Part shown: positions 55,721 to 64,000 of the stretch, one piece after another
How positions within the stretch are numbered: the stretch's first letter is position 1
Layout of the letters: the number at the start of each line of letters is the position of its first letter
NCBI RefSeq assembly: GCF_001884065.1
Contig: NZ_MACH01000142.1
Coordinates: forward strand, 62,001-126,000
Length of the DNA: 64,000 nt
Direction: 5' to 3'
From: Bacillus proteolyticus
GTDB lineage: Bacteria; Bacillota; Bacilli; Bacillales; Bacillaceae_G
Translations under genes and position numbers: made by a program
Notes under the pieces: model-generated
What the model saw: only the letters and a program-made list of their open reading frames with translations
Database searches by the model: none
Told to the model about the DNA's origin: nothing

Positions 55721-55974
55721 ATTTCAATTATTATTTTCATCCGATTTATATCCTTTTCATTTATGTTAAAAGAAATCGTACATCTGACTATTACTTTTTC
55801 ATTTTGAGTATTAACATTCATATTCGTCTATTGCCAAATCTAGTTTCTCAACTTATTGTATATACATCCTTTCACATTTAATATGTTGCATATATAATGC
55901 GAAAGGCCATTTACACATTTCATTTTTTTCAGGTAACAAACAATTTCGACTTTACAAAAAGAGGAGTCTTTATA

Positions 55975-57045
55975 ATGAAAAAAATTTTTATTAGACTTTT
56001 AAAAATATCATCCCTTTTGACAGCACTATTATTAACAGTGGGTGCCAGTATTCTATTTGGCACTTCATACGGCCATAATTTACGTGTCATCGCAGCGGAA
56101 AGTATTTTAACGTCTCAACATCCGCAATACGCAAAAATTACATTACTGTCTGATAACGAGTTAAATGATATTTCTCAATCCATTACAAATCCAAAATGGA
56201 AAAATAGCGAGTTTGCCAATACAAAACTTTCAAAACAAGAATTAGAACGAAAGAAAAATTTACCACTAACTGTTTCGATTGAAACAGTTAGTGGTAAATT
56301 AATGACTATTAATAATCCATTAAATGTAAAGCTCGTTACACAACAAGGTTCACAAGGAAAAGACGTTGGGGAAAAAATATATGTCATGGCAAAACGAAAC
56401 CATGCACTTGCTGCTGTAAATGCTAGTGGGTTCTGGGATGAAACGGGGCATGGTGGTGGTAAAACAGGCATCGGTATTGTTATGGAAAACGGGAAGGTCA
56501 TAAACACACCGCAAGACATTAATACCCCTACTCTCGTCAGTGGACTTACAAAATACGGACAAATGGTTTCAGGAGAGTTTTCTGCTAATCAACTGTTAAA
56601 TAAGAATGTCGTTTCCGCTGCTGGCTTTATGCCTCAACTAATTGTAAATGGCGAAAAAATGATTACAAATGATGGCGGATGGGGCTATGGTCCCCGCAGT
56701 ATTATGGCTCAGAAAAAAGATGGATCAATTATGTTTTTCACCATTGATGGAAGACAACCTCATAGTATCGGAGCTTCTTTAAGAGACTGCCAAGATATTC
56801 TTTATGAAAAAGGGGCCATAAATGCAATGGCAATGGACGGGGGCTCGTCAGCAACATTGTACGCAATGGGAGACATTTTAAACATCCCTTCAACCTTATC
56901 TCATAAATCACGCTATTTACCAAACGCCTGGATTGTTACCGCGAACCCTAAACAACAAGTTCATGTAACGATAGATGGCAGCCCAGCAAGCTCTCAAAAG
57001 ATTTCCGAAATGACAGGATCTACTGCTGTAGCTATAAATAAATAA
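55975..57045 (+). CDS. Phosphodiester glycosidase (NAGPA-domain) family protein
   Basis: A 356-residue exported or membrane-anchored protein. Residues 8-32 are hydrophobic. The NAGPA domain spans about 130-330: HALAAVNASGFWDETGHGG, WGYGPRSIMAQKKDGSIMFF and GAINAMAMDGGSSATLYAMG. Family members remove sugar-phosphodiester groups; in Bacillus they are linked to wall or exopolysaccharide biosynthesis. The start at 55975 is set by AGAGGAG upstream. A perfect 20-bp inverted repeat lies inside the gene at 56257-56300. Confidence 0.88.
   Translation: MKKIFIRLLKISSLLTALLLTVGASILFGTSYGHNLRVIAAESILTSQHPQYAKITLLSDNELNDISQSITNPKWKNSEFANTKLSKQELERKKNLPLTVSIETVSGKLMTINNPLNVKLVTQQGSQGKDVGEKIYVMAKRNHALAAVNASGFWDETGHGGGKTGIGIVMENGKVINTPQDINTPTLVSGLTKYGQMVSGEFSANQLLNKNVVSAAGFMPQLIVNGEKMITNDGGWGYGPRSIMAQKKDGSIMFFTIDGRQPHSIGASLRDCQDILYEKGAINAMAMDGGSSATLYAMGDILNIPSTLSHKSRYLPNAWIVTANPKQQVHVTIDGSPASSQKISEMTGSTAVAINK
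56257..56300. repeat. Perfect 20-bp inverted repeat inside the glycosidase gene
   Basis: Arms of 20 bases (ending CTGTTTC and beginning GAAACAG) flank GATT. It lies fully inside the coding sequence. Both strands read LPLTVSIETVSGK in one frame. Confidence 0.95.
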
Positions 57046-57083
57046 AAAAGAACGGATGACTATACAATCATCCGTTCTTTTTT
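57044..57083. terminator. Bidirectional terminator
   Basis: Perfect 16-bp arms AAAAAAGAACGGATGA and TCATCCGTTCTTTTTT with an 8-nt loop between convergent genes. Confidence 0.92.
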
Positions 57084-57084
57084 A

Positions 57085-57705
57085 TTACTTTTTAAAAATA
57101 CCAAATGGTTTTCCAACTGGTAATACAACTTTTCCGAAGTGTGTATTTAACACGGCTGCTGCTGAACCATAGAAAGATAATAATGAAATACATAGTTCAG
57201 AATACGCTGCTAAATTATGCATTGCGTGCGGCATAACACCTAAAGTACTTAATGAAAGACCGATAAATAAGAAATCAATAAGGACGAAAATCATAAATAA
57301 TACTTTATGTGTTTCCATTGCACCAATTGTCATAAAGATCGTGAAAATCAAGTATCCGATAAAGGCTATACCAAGCTGTTTTGAATCTGCAGTTTGGGCT
57401 AATTTTTCGCCAAATACTCCAAGTTGAATTAACCAAGTCATTCCAACACCTAACCAAAATAGGCCGTACGCACCAAATGCTGTTGTACCGAACGTATTAT
57501 TATGCTTTGCATCGTGAATGCATGCAAAGATTTGTGCAAATCCTCCTAAAAAGATTGCCCATGGTAATACAAGTGAAACGCCATCTGTTAAGCCTAACTT
57601 TTGAGATGATGCTACAAGTGTTACCATCGCTAATCCAAATAGACCAATTCCAGATGGATCTGCTGTTGTCATTTTCACATGATGTGTAGTAGTTTGATTG
57701 CTCAT
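57085..57705 (-). CDS. satP: Acetate uptake transporter (SatP/YaaH, GPR1/FUN34 family)
   Basis: A 206-residue membrane protein with six segments. It shows the family signature near the start (DPSGIGLFGLAMVTLVASSQ), the amphipathic loop FAQIFACIHDAKHNNTFG, and FGAYGLFWLGVGMTW. Known role: proton-linked uptake of acetate and succinate. AGGAGG lies before the ATG. Single-gene unit. Confidence 0.9.
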   Translation of the reverse strand: MSNQTTTHHVKMTTADPSGIGLFGLAMVTLVASSQKLGLTDGVSLVLPWAIFLGGFAQIFACIHDAKHNNTFGTTAFGAYGLFWLGVGMTWLIQLGVFGEKLAQTADSKQLGIAFIGYLIFTIFMTIGAMETHKVLFMIFVLIDFLFIGLSLSTLGVMPHAMHNLAAYSELCISLLSFYGSAAAVLNTHFGKVVLPVGKPFGIFKK

Positions 57706-57791
57706 ATAAACCTCCTGATTATAAACATACTCGAATACAATACTTAAATCAGAAGGCTATGTCAATGGTTTTTTTTGTATGTTGTCAGACC

Positions 57792-58187
57792 TTATTCCCT
57801 ATAATAATCGAATACACTTTGGGCCATTTCATACGGTTTTATATTTACATTTGGCAACTCATTTACCGGCATCCATAAAGGAATATAACTCCCTCTATCT
57901 TTCAGCTCGAACTCCTCGCCTTTACCACTTCCGAAAACTCCACCTATAATATGGGCATTATAATAATACTCCGTACCTTTATACTCCACCTTTGCAATCA
58001 GATGCTCCACTTGTATATGTACCCCTAATTCTTCATAGATCTCTCGCTTCGTTGCTTCTTCAGGTGTTTCTCCTTTTTCAATTCCCCCGCCCGGAAAAAC
58101 AAAATACATTTCATCTTCTCGAACACGTTTTATAAGAGCGATTTTACCGTCCTGTACAATAATAGCTGCACCACGATTTCTTCTCAC
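57792..58187 (-). CDS. Nudix hydrolase
   Basis: A 131-residue Nudix enzyme. The Nudix box reads GGGIEKGETPEEATKREIYE then ELGV, with all conserved Gly, Glu and Arg residues. It should cleave a nucleoside diphosphate linked to another group. Its start overlaps the stop of the broken ASCH gene by four bases (ATGA), so it was translated in coupling with that gene. Confidence 0.92.
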   Translation of the reverse strand: MRRNRGAAIIVQDGKIALIKRVREDEMYFVFPGGGIEKGETPEEATKREIYEELGVHIQVEHLIAKVEYKGTEYYYNAHIIGGVFGSGKGEEFELKDRGSYIPLWMPVNELPNVNIKPYEMAQSVFDYYRE

Positions 58188-58525
58188 TTTATTACCTCAA
58201 CACCAATCGCAACTGTTCCCCATTCATTTTCTTGTTCTTTCGTATATATTTCGTATGTACTTTCTAACATTTCTTTTATACTAAGTTCTTCACAGTCAAA
58301 TAATTTTTTATCAATTTGTTCGTACATTGCTTTAAAGCTTTCGTATCGTTTTATCTCCGTTACTTTTACAGCCATCGTTTCTGCTGTCGTAGGGTTCGTA
58401 AATACAATTTCATCGTCTTGTTTTATAAGTTGACGTTTTTTATCGTATAAGCGTACTTCATATACTTTTTTCCCTAATTAAATTGACTGAAAAGGTTTAT
58501 TATATAATCCCATTTCGTATCTCAT
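58184..58525 (-). pseudogene. ASCH-domain protein inactivated by a nonsense codon
   Basis: From the ATG at 58525 (GGGAG upstream) the frame reads MRYEMGLYNKPFQSI, then TAA as codon 16 (58478-58480). The same frame continues with LGKKVYEVRLYDKKRQLIKQ and on to the stop at 58184, 113 codons in all. The family pattern IKxGKKxYEVRLYDxKR shows that the stop replaced a lysine codon (AAA to TAA). ASCH domains bind or modify RNA. The rest may still be made from the internal ATG at 58375, but that lacks a good ribosome site. Confidence 0.8.
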
Positions 58526-58664
58526 ACATTCCACTCCCTTTTATTCATCTTGCCTACTAACATTTTTGCACATTACTATTTCATACAACATAGTTCGCCT
58601 TACTTCACCTTGCATATAATGTTCCATATCCATTACTTTCTTTAGAGAGGATGCTAAAATTGGT

Positions 58665-59222
58665 ATGTTATATTTAAATCAAAAACCTGAATATAATAAA
58701 TATGATATCGGTGATTATACTTACAGTAAAGTAGGCCCTATTATTTTTTCTTGGAATGATGAAACAAAATTAAAAATAGGTAAGTTTTGTTCATTAGGAG
58801 AAGAAGTCGTTTTCGTACTTGGCGGTGAACATCGTGCTGATTGGATAACAACTTATCCATTTAATGTCCTCTTCGAAGAAGGAGCACACATTACTGGTCA
58901 TCCTTCTTCAAAAGGTGATATCGTAGTCGGCAATGATGTATGGATTGGTTATCAATCCTGCATTTTATCTGGTGTTGCAATTGGTAACGGGGCCATTATC
59001 GGGGCCAAGAGTGTTGTTACAAAAGACGTACCTCCATATGTAATCGTCGCTGGTAATCCTGCCAAACTAGTTCGATATCGTTTCCCGCAAGAAATCATTG
59101 AAAAACTAGAAAACCTTGCATGGTGGGACTGGGACATTTCCGTTATAAAAGGAGCTATTCCATTTCTACTCTCCAACAAAGTCAACGAATTTTTCACTTC
59201 TCCCGAAGAAGAAGCTACTTGA
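58665..59222 (+). CDS. Vat/CatB-type O-acetyltransferase (left-handed beta-helix)
   Basis: A 185-residue hexapeptide-repeat acetyltransferase. The catalytic His is in GGEHRADWITTYPF, the loop typical of streptogramin A and chloramphenicol (XAT) acetyltransferases. Repeats follow in GNDVWIGYQSCILSGVAIG and GAIIGAKSVVTKDVPPY, with the end motif GNPAKLVRYRF. It acetylates a hydroxyl group of a small molecule; antibiotic resistance is possible but not shown. The ribosome site GAGAGG is rather far (14 bases). Confidence 0.85.
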   Translation: MLYLNQKPEYNKYDIGDYTYSKVGPIIFSWNDETKLKIGKFCSLGEEVVFVLGGEHRADWITTYPFNVLFEEGAHITGHPSSKGDIVVGNDVWIGYQSCILSGVAIGNGAIIGAKSVVTKDVPPYVIVAGNPAKLVRYRFPQEIIEKLENLAWWDWDISVIKGAIPFLLSNKVNEFFTSPEEEAT

Positions 59223-59227
59223 TCCAA

Positions 59228-59267
59228 ACAAAAAGAGCATCCTATTCTTTCAGGATGCTCTTTTTGT
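59228..59267. terminator. Bidirectional terminator
   Basis: Perfect 16-bp arms ACAAAAAGAGCATCCT and AGGATGCTCTTTTTGT with an 8-nt loop between convergent genes. Confidence 0.92.
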
Positions 59268-59269
59268 GT

Positions 59270-62200
59270 TTATTTTTTATTTATTTGCAACTGATTACAC
59301 GGAGAACAGTGAAATGGAATTTTGTCTAAACAATTAAAGTTTGTTTCGCAAATTTGTTCTATCGTTGGAACGAATGGAATGACAATTATGTTACTATCTA
59401 TTATTTGTGTAACAGGTGGCAATACTGTGCCTACTTGATGTTCAAACCGAATACTCGCTTCATTAATATAATTTCCTGAACCACTTGGTGCACTCTCAAC
59501 TACTACTTGAAACGAAACTGTCCGTGCTTCACCAGGGTTTAAATTTCCTATAAGAAATCCTGATACTGGGCTTACATTGGGCACTGGCGTATTATCAACC
59601 ATTACACTTCCAGGAACAAATCGAAAACTCCCATCTAACATATCTTGAAAACGAATATTTTGTATCGCTGTATCCCCCGTATTCGTAATAACTGTGGTAA
59701 ACGTAATAACATCGCCTATCGTTGCTGTTTGAAGATCTGCCGTTTTTACGACTGTCGTTGAGACATTTTGAGGAATAAATGGGATAACGACTGTATTACT
59801 ATCGCCTTCAACTACTACAGGCGGCTCATTCGGATTTACAGTTGCGAGCCCAGTCGCTGTAGCAGTATTTGTAACTAAATTATTTATTTGTCCTCCCGTT
59901 ATTACAACTTGGAAATTAATAATTGCCGCATCATTCGGCTGAAAATCACCTAACGGAATACCCGTATTCGGATTGGCAAATGGAAGAGGTACATCATTTA
60001 CCGTTACCGTGCCATTTATAAATAACGTATTTGGATCAATGATATCTGTTAAAACAATATTCGTCACAGGAACTGTACTATCATTTATAACGGCAATGCC
60101 GTAAGTGACAACATCTCCTACCATTGCTACTTCAAAGTTTGCTCCTTTTGCAACAAATAAGATTGCAGTGTTTACCGTTACAATAACTGTATTACTCGTG
60201 TCCATCACTGTAACTGGCGGCTCTCCTGGTACTAAAATATATTCTGCTAACACTCCAGCGACGTTCACTACTGTACCACCATCTGGAAAACTCGTAATTG
60301 TAGCTTCATATGTTACTATCGCCGTCTCACCGACTGGAATGTCTAAAATCGTAAATCCAACCTGCGGATTTACTCCTGGACGCGCTACTCCATTTACCGT
60401 TACACTATTTGGTACAAAAGCCGCTTCCGGAGATAGCACATCAATAAATTGAACATTCATTGCATCAGCCGTACCAGTATTTAATATGCGAACACGATAC
60501 GTTACCGTTTCTCCTACTCCAACAATTGAATGATCTACTTCTTTCAGCATATCTAAACTGCCTCTATTTACTGGTGTGACTGTCGTATTACTTGAATTCG
60601 TAATTGTAAACGGTGGTTCTCCTGGAATCAATTCGAAATCACCAGTTACTCTCGCTGTATTCATAATGCTACTAGAAGGTGGAATTGCGATTACATTTAC
60701 TTCAAATGTGATTAATACGCTATCCCCTACTGCAAGATTTGGTAATGAAAAGCCTACAAAAGGATCTAAACCTACTTGTGGAATCCCATTTATCTGTACA
60801 CTTCCAAGAACAAATTCTAAACTAGCGGATGGAACATCGATAAACTGAACATTCGTCGCCAGTACCGTTCCTGTATTCGTAACTTGCACACTATAAATTA
60901 ACGTATCTCCTAATCGCGTTGCTTGTTTATTTACAGATTTTATAACGCTAAATCTTCCTCTATTCACCCTCGTTATTGTCGTATTACTTGGCTGATTTAC
61001 TACAACTGGTGGTTCTCCTGGTACTAAAGTAAAACTCCCTGTTATATTTGCAACGTTCGTAATTGTTCCTGATGACGGGATGTTTGTAACTGTCGCTTGA
61101 AACGTCACTATTACCGTTTCTCCAACGAGTATATCTCCAACTCCAAAGCCAGTAATCGGATTTAAGTTTGGTTGCAGGGCTCCATTTATCGTTACACTAT
61201 TTGGAACAAATGACGCTCCTGCTGAAATCATATCAATAAACTGAACATTGTTAGCTGTTACTGTTCCCGTATTCGTTATTTGCACTGTATACGTTAATAC
61301 ATCGCCAACGAGAGTCGCAGCCCTGTTCACCTGTTTTATAACATTAAATCGTCCTCTATTTACAGTTATGAGTGTTGTATTGCTTGGCTGATTTACTACA
61401 ACTGGTGGTTCTCCTGGTACTAATATAAAGCTTCCAGTCACATTTGCCGTATTGGCAATCGTTCCGTTTGATGGAACACTGACAACTGTTACTTGGAATG
61501 TGACTTCTACACTTTCCCCTGGATTTATATCTGGAAGCGAGAATCCATTATTAGGATTGAATCCAGGTTGTGACACACCATCTATCGCTACACTGTTCGG
61601 TACAAACATTATAGACGAAGGTAATATATCACTATATTGAACATTCGTTGCTACCATTGTCCCTGTATTTTGAACTACTGTTGTATATGTGATTGTATCG
61701 CCTATTGCAACAATTGGCTGACTTACTGATTTTAAAACATTCAAACCAGTTTCATTTATTTCTGTTAATGTCGTGTTACTTGTCGTTGTCTCAGTAATAG
61801 GCGGCTCTGTCTCACTTACAACAAATGTCGCTGTAACATCTACAAAGTTTACAACTGTTCCACCTTGAGGGATGATCGTTACCATCTCTTGGTATGTGAC
61901 AAGCACAAAATCATCTACAGGTATATTTGGAACTGTAAAACCGATAAAAGGATCTAATCCTGGTTCTGGTACTCCATTTATGCTCACACTTCCCGGTACA
62001 AATTTTACACCAGAAGAAGTCGTATCGATAAATTGAACATTCGTCGCTGGCACTGTTCCGAGATTAAAAATCAATACATCATACGTTAAAATTTCTCCTA
62101 CAGTCGCTACTTCTTTATCTACTAGTTTTAACGGAAAAATAAACGCTATATTAATCGTCGTAACGACTAAATTTGTTAATATCGTTTCCGTAATCGGTGG

Positions 62201-64000
62201 TTCTTGCGGGTTTGGTTGCGAAGTAAATGTAACGTCTGCATCATTTAATATGACTTCATTATCTGGAATTTCTGTAATCGTCACTTGGAACGTTACCTCA
62301 ATACTTCCGCCATTAATTAATAATGGCGTAACTGTAAATCCTATTTCTGGATTTACATCCAGTTGCTGCACCCCATCTATCGTTACACTATCTTCTACAA
62401 ATGTCGTCCCTTCTGGTATGACATCTTGGAAGAACACATCTGTAACAGGTATAATTCCTACATTTGAAATTAACACGGTATACGTTAATACATCCCCAAC
62501 TGTTCCAGTTGCAACGTCAACTGTTTTTGTTGCTGTTACTTCACCAGGAGGAGGTAACGGTATTGTAACTACTGTCGTATTACTTGAATTTGTCGTTGTT
62601 ACAGGTGGTTGTAAAGGATTTAATAAGAACGTGGCTGTAGCAGATGCCGTATTTAATACTGCTCCGCGCGGGGATGGCGCAACTACTGTAACTTGGAACG
62701 TTACAGTCAATGATGTCCCAGCTGCAATATTAGGAATCAGAAAACCAACATTTGGATCAAACCCAGGTTGTGGCGTTCCATTTATCGTTACACTATTTGC
62801 TACAAATGTTGTTTCTAGAGCAATTGGATCAATGAAAGAAACATTCGTCGCTAGTACTGTGCCGTTATTCCGAATGACAACAGAATACGTGTAAGTTTCT
62901 CCAAGTGCAGCTTGTTGTACAGATGAAGATTTTTGTATATTTAACTGTGCCGTATTTACTTGTGTCACTACAAAGTTACTATTCGTAACATTCGTTATAG
63001 GAGGCCCTGCCGGATTTATAAGGAAACTTGCAGTAACATTCGATTGATTTCTTATATTCCCTCCGCTTGGAACAATCGTCACTTTAACTTGAAACGTAAT
63101 TGTAGCGGTTTGCCCGACTGGAATATTTGTAACTGGAAAACCTTTCATAGGGTCCGCACCTTGCTGAACGACTCCATTTATCGTGACACTATTCGCTACA
63201 AATGTAGCTCCAGATGGGATTGGATCTTGAAAAATAATATTTGTGGCAGGAACAGTTCCTGTATTTTGAACACGAATCGTATATGTTAACGTATCTCCTA
63301 TACCTGCTTGTGATGTATTTACACTCTTTATTACATTAACTGAACCTACATTCACTCGCGTCACGACTATATTACTAATCGTTACAATTGTAATCGGTGG
63401 CTGCAAAGGACTTACTTGAAAATCTGCAGTTACATTTGCATTATTCGGAAGTACTCTATTCATTGGCACACTTGTGATTGACACTTGAAAAGTGACCGTT
63501 ACCATCCCTCCTACTGGAATATTAGCAAGTGGAAATCCAGTTGTTGGGTTTAAACCTGGTTGGGGCGTTCCATTTATCGTTACACTATTCGCTACAAACG
63601 TTGTTCCAGATGGAATCGGATCAAGGAATGATACATTTGTCGCTGCTACTGTTCCACTATTTTGTATAGTAACTGTATATGTTAGCGTATCTCCTTTACC
63701 AGCTTCACTTGCATTTACATTTTTCCTCACATTTAACCCTGAAGAATTCACCACTGTCATAACAGTATTACTTGGTACTGTTACAGTAATCGGTGGCTCT
63801 GTTGGATTTACAAGGAAATCTCCAGTTACATTCGCATTATTTACGACATTATTTCCTTGGGGAATTTCATCAATTAATACTTCAAACGTAACAATTACAC
63901 TCGCACCAGTAGGCAAATTATTTAATGGGAATCCAAGTTCTGGGTCAGCCCCTTCTTGTAAAACACCATTAACCAATACACTATTTTCAATAAATAATGT
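59270..64000 (-). CDS. Giant DUF11-repeat surface protein (5' end outside the window)
   Basis: At least 1,576 codons, open to the right edge, so the N-terminus is missing. It consists of about eleven complete 130-residue repeats plus a partial one. Each carries GDTLTYT-type, NTGTVPATN-type, FVPNSVTING-type and EPPVVVNQPSNT-type segments, the DUF11 Ig-like fold of long adhesins and exosporium or wall proteins. The unit variation is high, so the repeats are old. The C-terminus ends NCLDKIPFHCSPCNQLQINKK with four cysteines and shows no LPXTG sorting signal or membrane anchor. How it attaches to the cell or spore is unknown. Confidence 0.88.
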   Translation of the reverse strand, partial: TLFIENSVLVNGVLQEGADPELGFPLNNLPTGASVIVTFEVLIDEIPQGNNVVNNANVTGDFLVNPTEPPITVTVPSNTVMTVVNSSGLNVRKNVNASEAGKGDTLTYTVTIQNSGTVAATNVSFLDPIPSGTTFVANSVTINGTPQPGLNPTTGFPLANIPVGGMVTVTFQVSITSVPMNRVLPNNANVTADFQVSPLQPPITIVTISNIVVTRVNVGSVNVIKSVNTSQAGIGDTLTYTIRVQNTGTVPATNIIFQDPIPSGATFVANSVTINGVVQQGADPMKGFPVTNIPVGQTATITFQVKVTIVPSGGNIRNQSNVTASFLINPAGPPITNVTNSNFVVTQVNTAQLNIQKSSSVQQAALGETYTYSVVIRNNGTVLATNVSFIDPIALETTFVANSVTINGTPQPGFDPNVGFLIPNIAAGTSLTVTFQVTVVAPSPRGAVLNTASATATFLLNPLQPPVTTTNSSNTTVVTIPLPPPGEVTATKTVDVATGTVGDVLTYTVLISNVGIIPVTDVFFQDVIPEGTTFVEDSVTIDGVQQLDVNPEIGFTVTPLLINGGSIEVTFQVTITEIPDNEVILNDADVTFTSQPNPQEPPITETILTNLVVTTINIAFIFPLKLVDKEVATVGEILTYDVLIFNLGTVPATNVQFIDTTSSGVKFVPGSVSINGVPEPGLDPFIGFTVPNIPVDDFVLVTYQEMVTIIPQGGTVVNFVDVTATFVVSETEPPITETTTSNTTLTEINETGLNVLKSVSQPIVAIGDTITYTTVVQNTGTMVATNVQYSDILPSSIMFVPNSVAIDGVSQPGFNPNNGFSLPDINPGESVEVTFQVTVVSVPSNGTIANTANVTGSFILVPGEPPVVVNQPSNTTLITVNRGRFNVIKQVNRAATLVGDVLTYTVQITNTGTVTANNVQFIDMISAGASFVPNSVTINGALQPNLNPITGFGVGDILVGETVIVTFQATVTNIPSSGTITNVANITGSFTLVPGEPPVVVNQPSNTTITRVNRGRFSVIKSVNKQATRLGDTLIYSVQVTNTGTVLATNVQFIDVPSASLEFVLGSVQINGIPQVGLDPFVGFSLPNLAVGDSVLITFEVNVIAIPPSSSIMNTARVTGDFELIPGEPPFTITNSSNTTVTPVNRGSLDMLKEVDHSIVGVGETVTYRVRILNTGTADAMNVQFIDVLSPEAAFVPNSVTVNGVARPGVNPQVGFTILDIPVGETAIVTYEATITSFPDGGTVVNVAGVLAEYILVPGEPPVTVMDTSNTVIVTVNTAILFVAKGANFEVAMVGDVVTYGIAVINDSTVPVTNIVLTDIIDPNTLFINGTVTVNDVPLPFANPNTGIPLGDFQPNDAAIINFQVVITGGQINNLVTNTATATGLATVNPNEPPVVVEGDSNTVVIPFIPQNVSTTVVKTADLQTATIGDVITFTTVITNTGDTAIQNIRFQDMLDGSFRFVPGSVMVDNTPVPNVSPVSGFLIGNLNPGEARTVSFQVVVESAPSGSGNYINEASIRFEHQVGTVLPPVTQIIDSNIIVIPFVPTIEQICETNFNCLDKIPFHCSPCNQLQINKK

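Noticed and set aside
62250-62894. Plus-strand open frame of 214 codons and similar ones at 60105 and 60576
   Set aside because: They mirror the DUF11 repeats on the opposite strand and recur at repeat spacing, so they are shadows.
59270-64000. Tandem repeat or CRISPR-like array
   Set aside because: The periodicity of about 390 bases is a diverged protein repeat in one open frame, without conserved DNA spacers.

Overview
The window looks like chromosome of a Bacillus cereus group organism (B. cereus / B. thuringiensis type). It is AT-rich and most genes have AGGAGG-like ribosome binding sites. The gene set fits: a GH13 liquefying amylase, the Cys-His-Glu arylamine N-acetyltransferase, a Rap-Phr pair, a PKD/PPC collagenase, SelO, an S-box riboswitch and DUF-type lipoproteins. 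I see no rRNA, tRNA, CRISPR array, insertion sequence or prophage. It reads as a variable 'toolbox' part of a chromosome, with many small operons closed by hairpin terminators.

Layout. 1-4.5 kb: histidine phosphatase, MutS2-like ATPase plus GNAT, a structured intergenic repeat, an orphan lipoprotein. 4.9-9.9 kb: secreted alpha-amylase and arylamine N-acetyltransferase lie between a decayed copy of the pepF 5' region and intact pepF, so direct repeats flank them. 9.9-17.8 kb: a cluster with three divergent agmatine/peptidylarginine-deiminase-family proteins (one a lipoprotein), a lipoprotein amidohydrolase, a MerR/GyrI-like regulator, a bestrophin-like channel and PsiE. Three promoters here have the 19-bp spacer and central dyad of MerR activation and share one motif. 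18-23.3 kb: penicillin-binding-type esterase/lactamase, MFS transporter divergent from a LysR regulator, DUF proteins. 23.3-31 kb: a frameshifted small gene, a HelD-like helicase with a partner, a TetR regulator with two matching operators, an FAD monooxygenase, ArsR plus quinone oxidoreductase. 31.2-39 kb: SelO, a rap-phr quorum-sensing pair (the Phr gene is very small), PaiB, GrpB, DUF4260, a BASS transporter plus GlcD-type oxidase, DUF2871. 39-49 kb: GNATs, collagenase, MgtC, a catechol-dioxygenase-like protein, and a polar amino-acid ABC transporter behind a SAM-I riboswitch. 49-59.2 kb: VanW lipoprotein, a possible spore-coat coiled-coil protein, DUF3900, exonuclease, cold-shock protein, a Fur-box-linked flavodoxin with a beta-propeller protein, phosphodiester glycosidase, SatP, Nudix with a nonsense-inactivated ASCH gene, a Vat-like acetyltransferase. 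59.3-64 kb: the C-terminal 1.57 thousand residues of a giant DUF11-repeat surface protein that runs off the right edge.

How parts work together. The deiminase cluster is the best candidate for an undescribed system: an effector-sensing MerR protein appears to switch on at least three enzymes that act, inside and outside the cell, on guanidino or related amide compounds. Other self-contained circuits are SAM-controlled amino-acid uptake, iron-controlled flavodoxin, TetR autoregulation, catabolite control of amylase and peptide-controlled Rap phosphatase. Several genes are freshly broken by a single lesion (about 23.6, 29.5 and 58.5 kb). Domain assignments are by recognition from sequence only; no database search was run.
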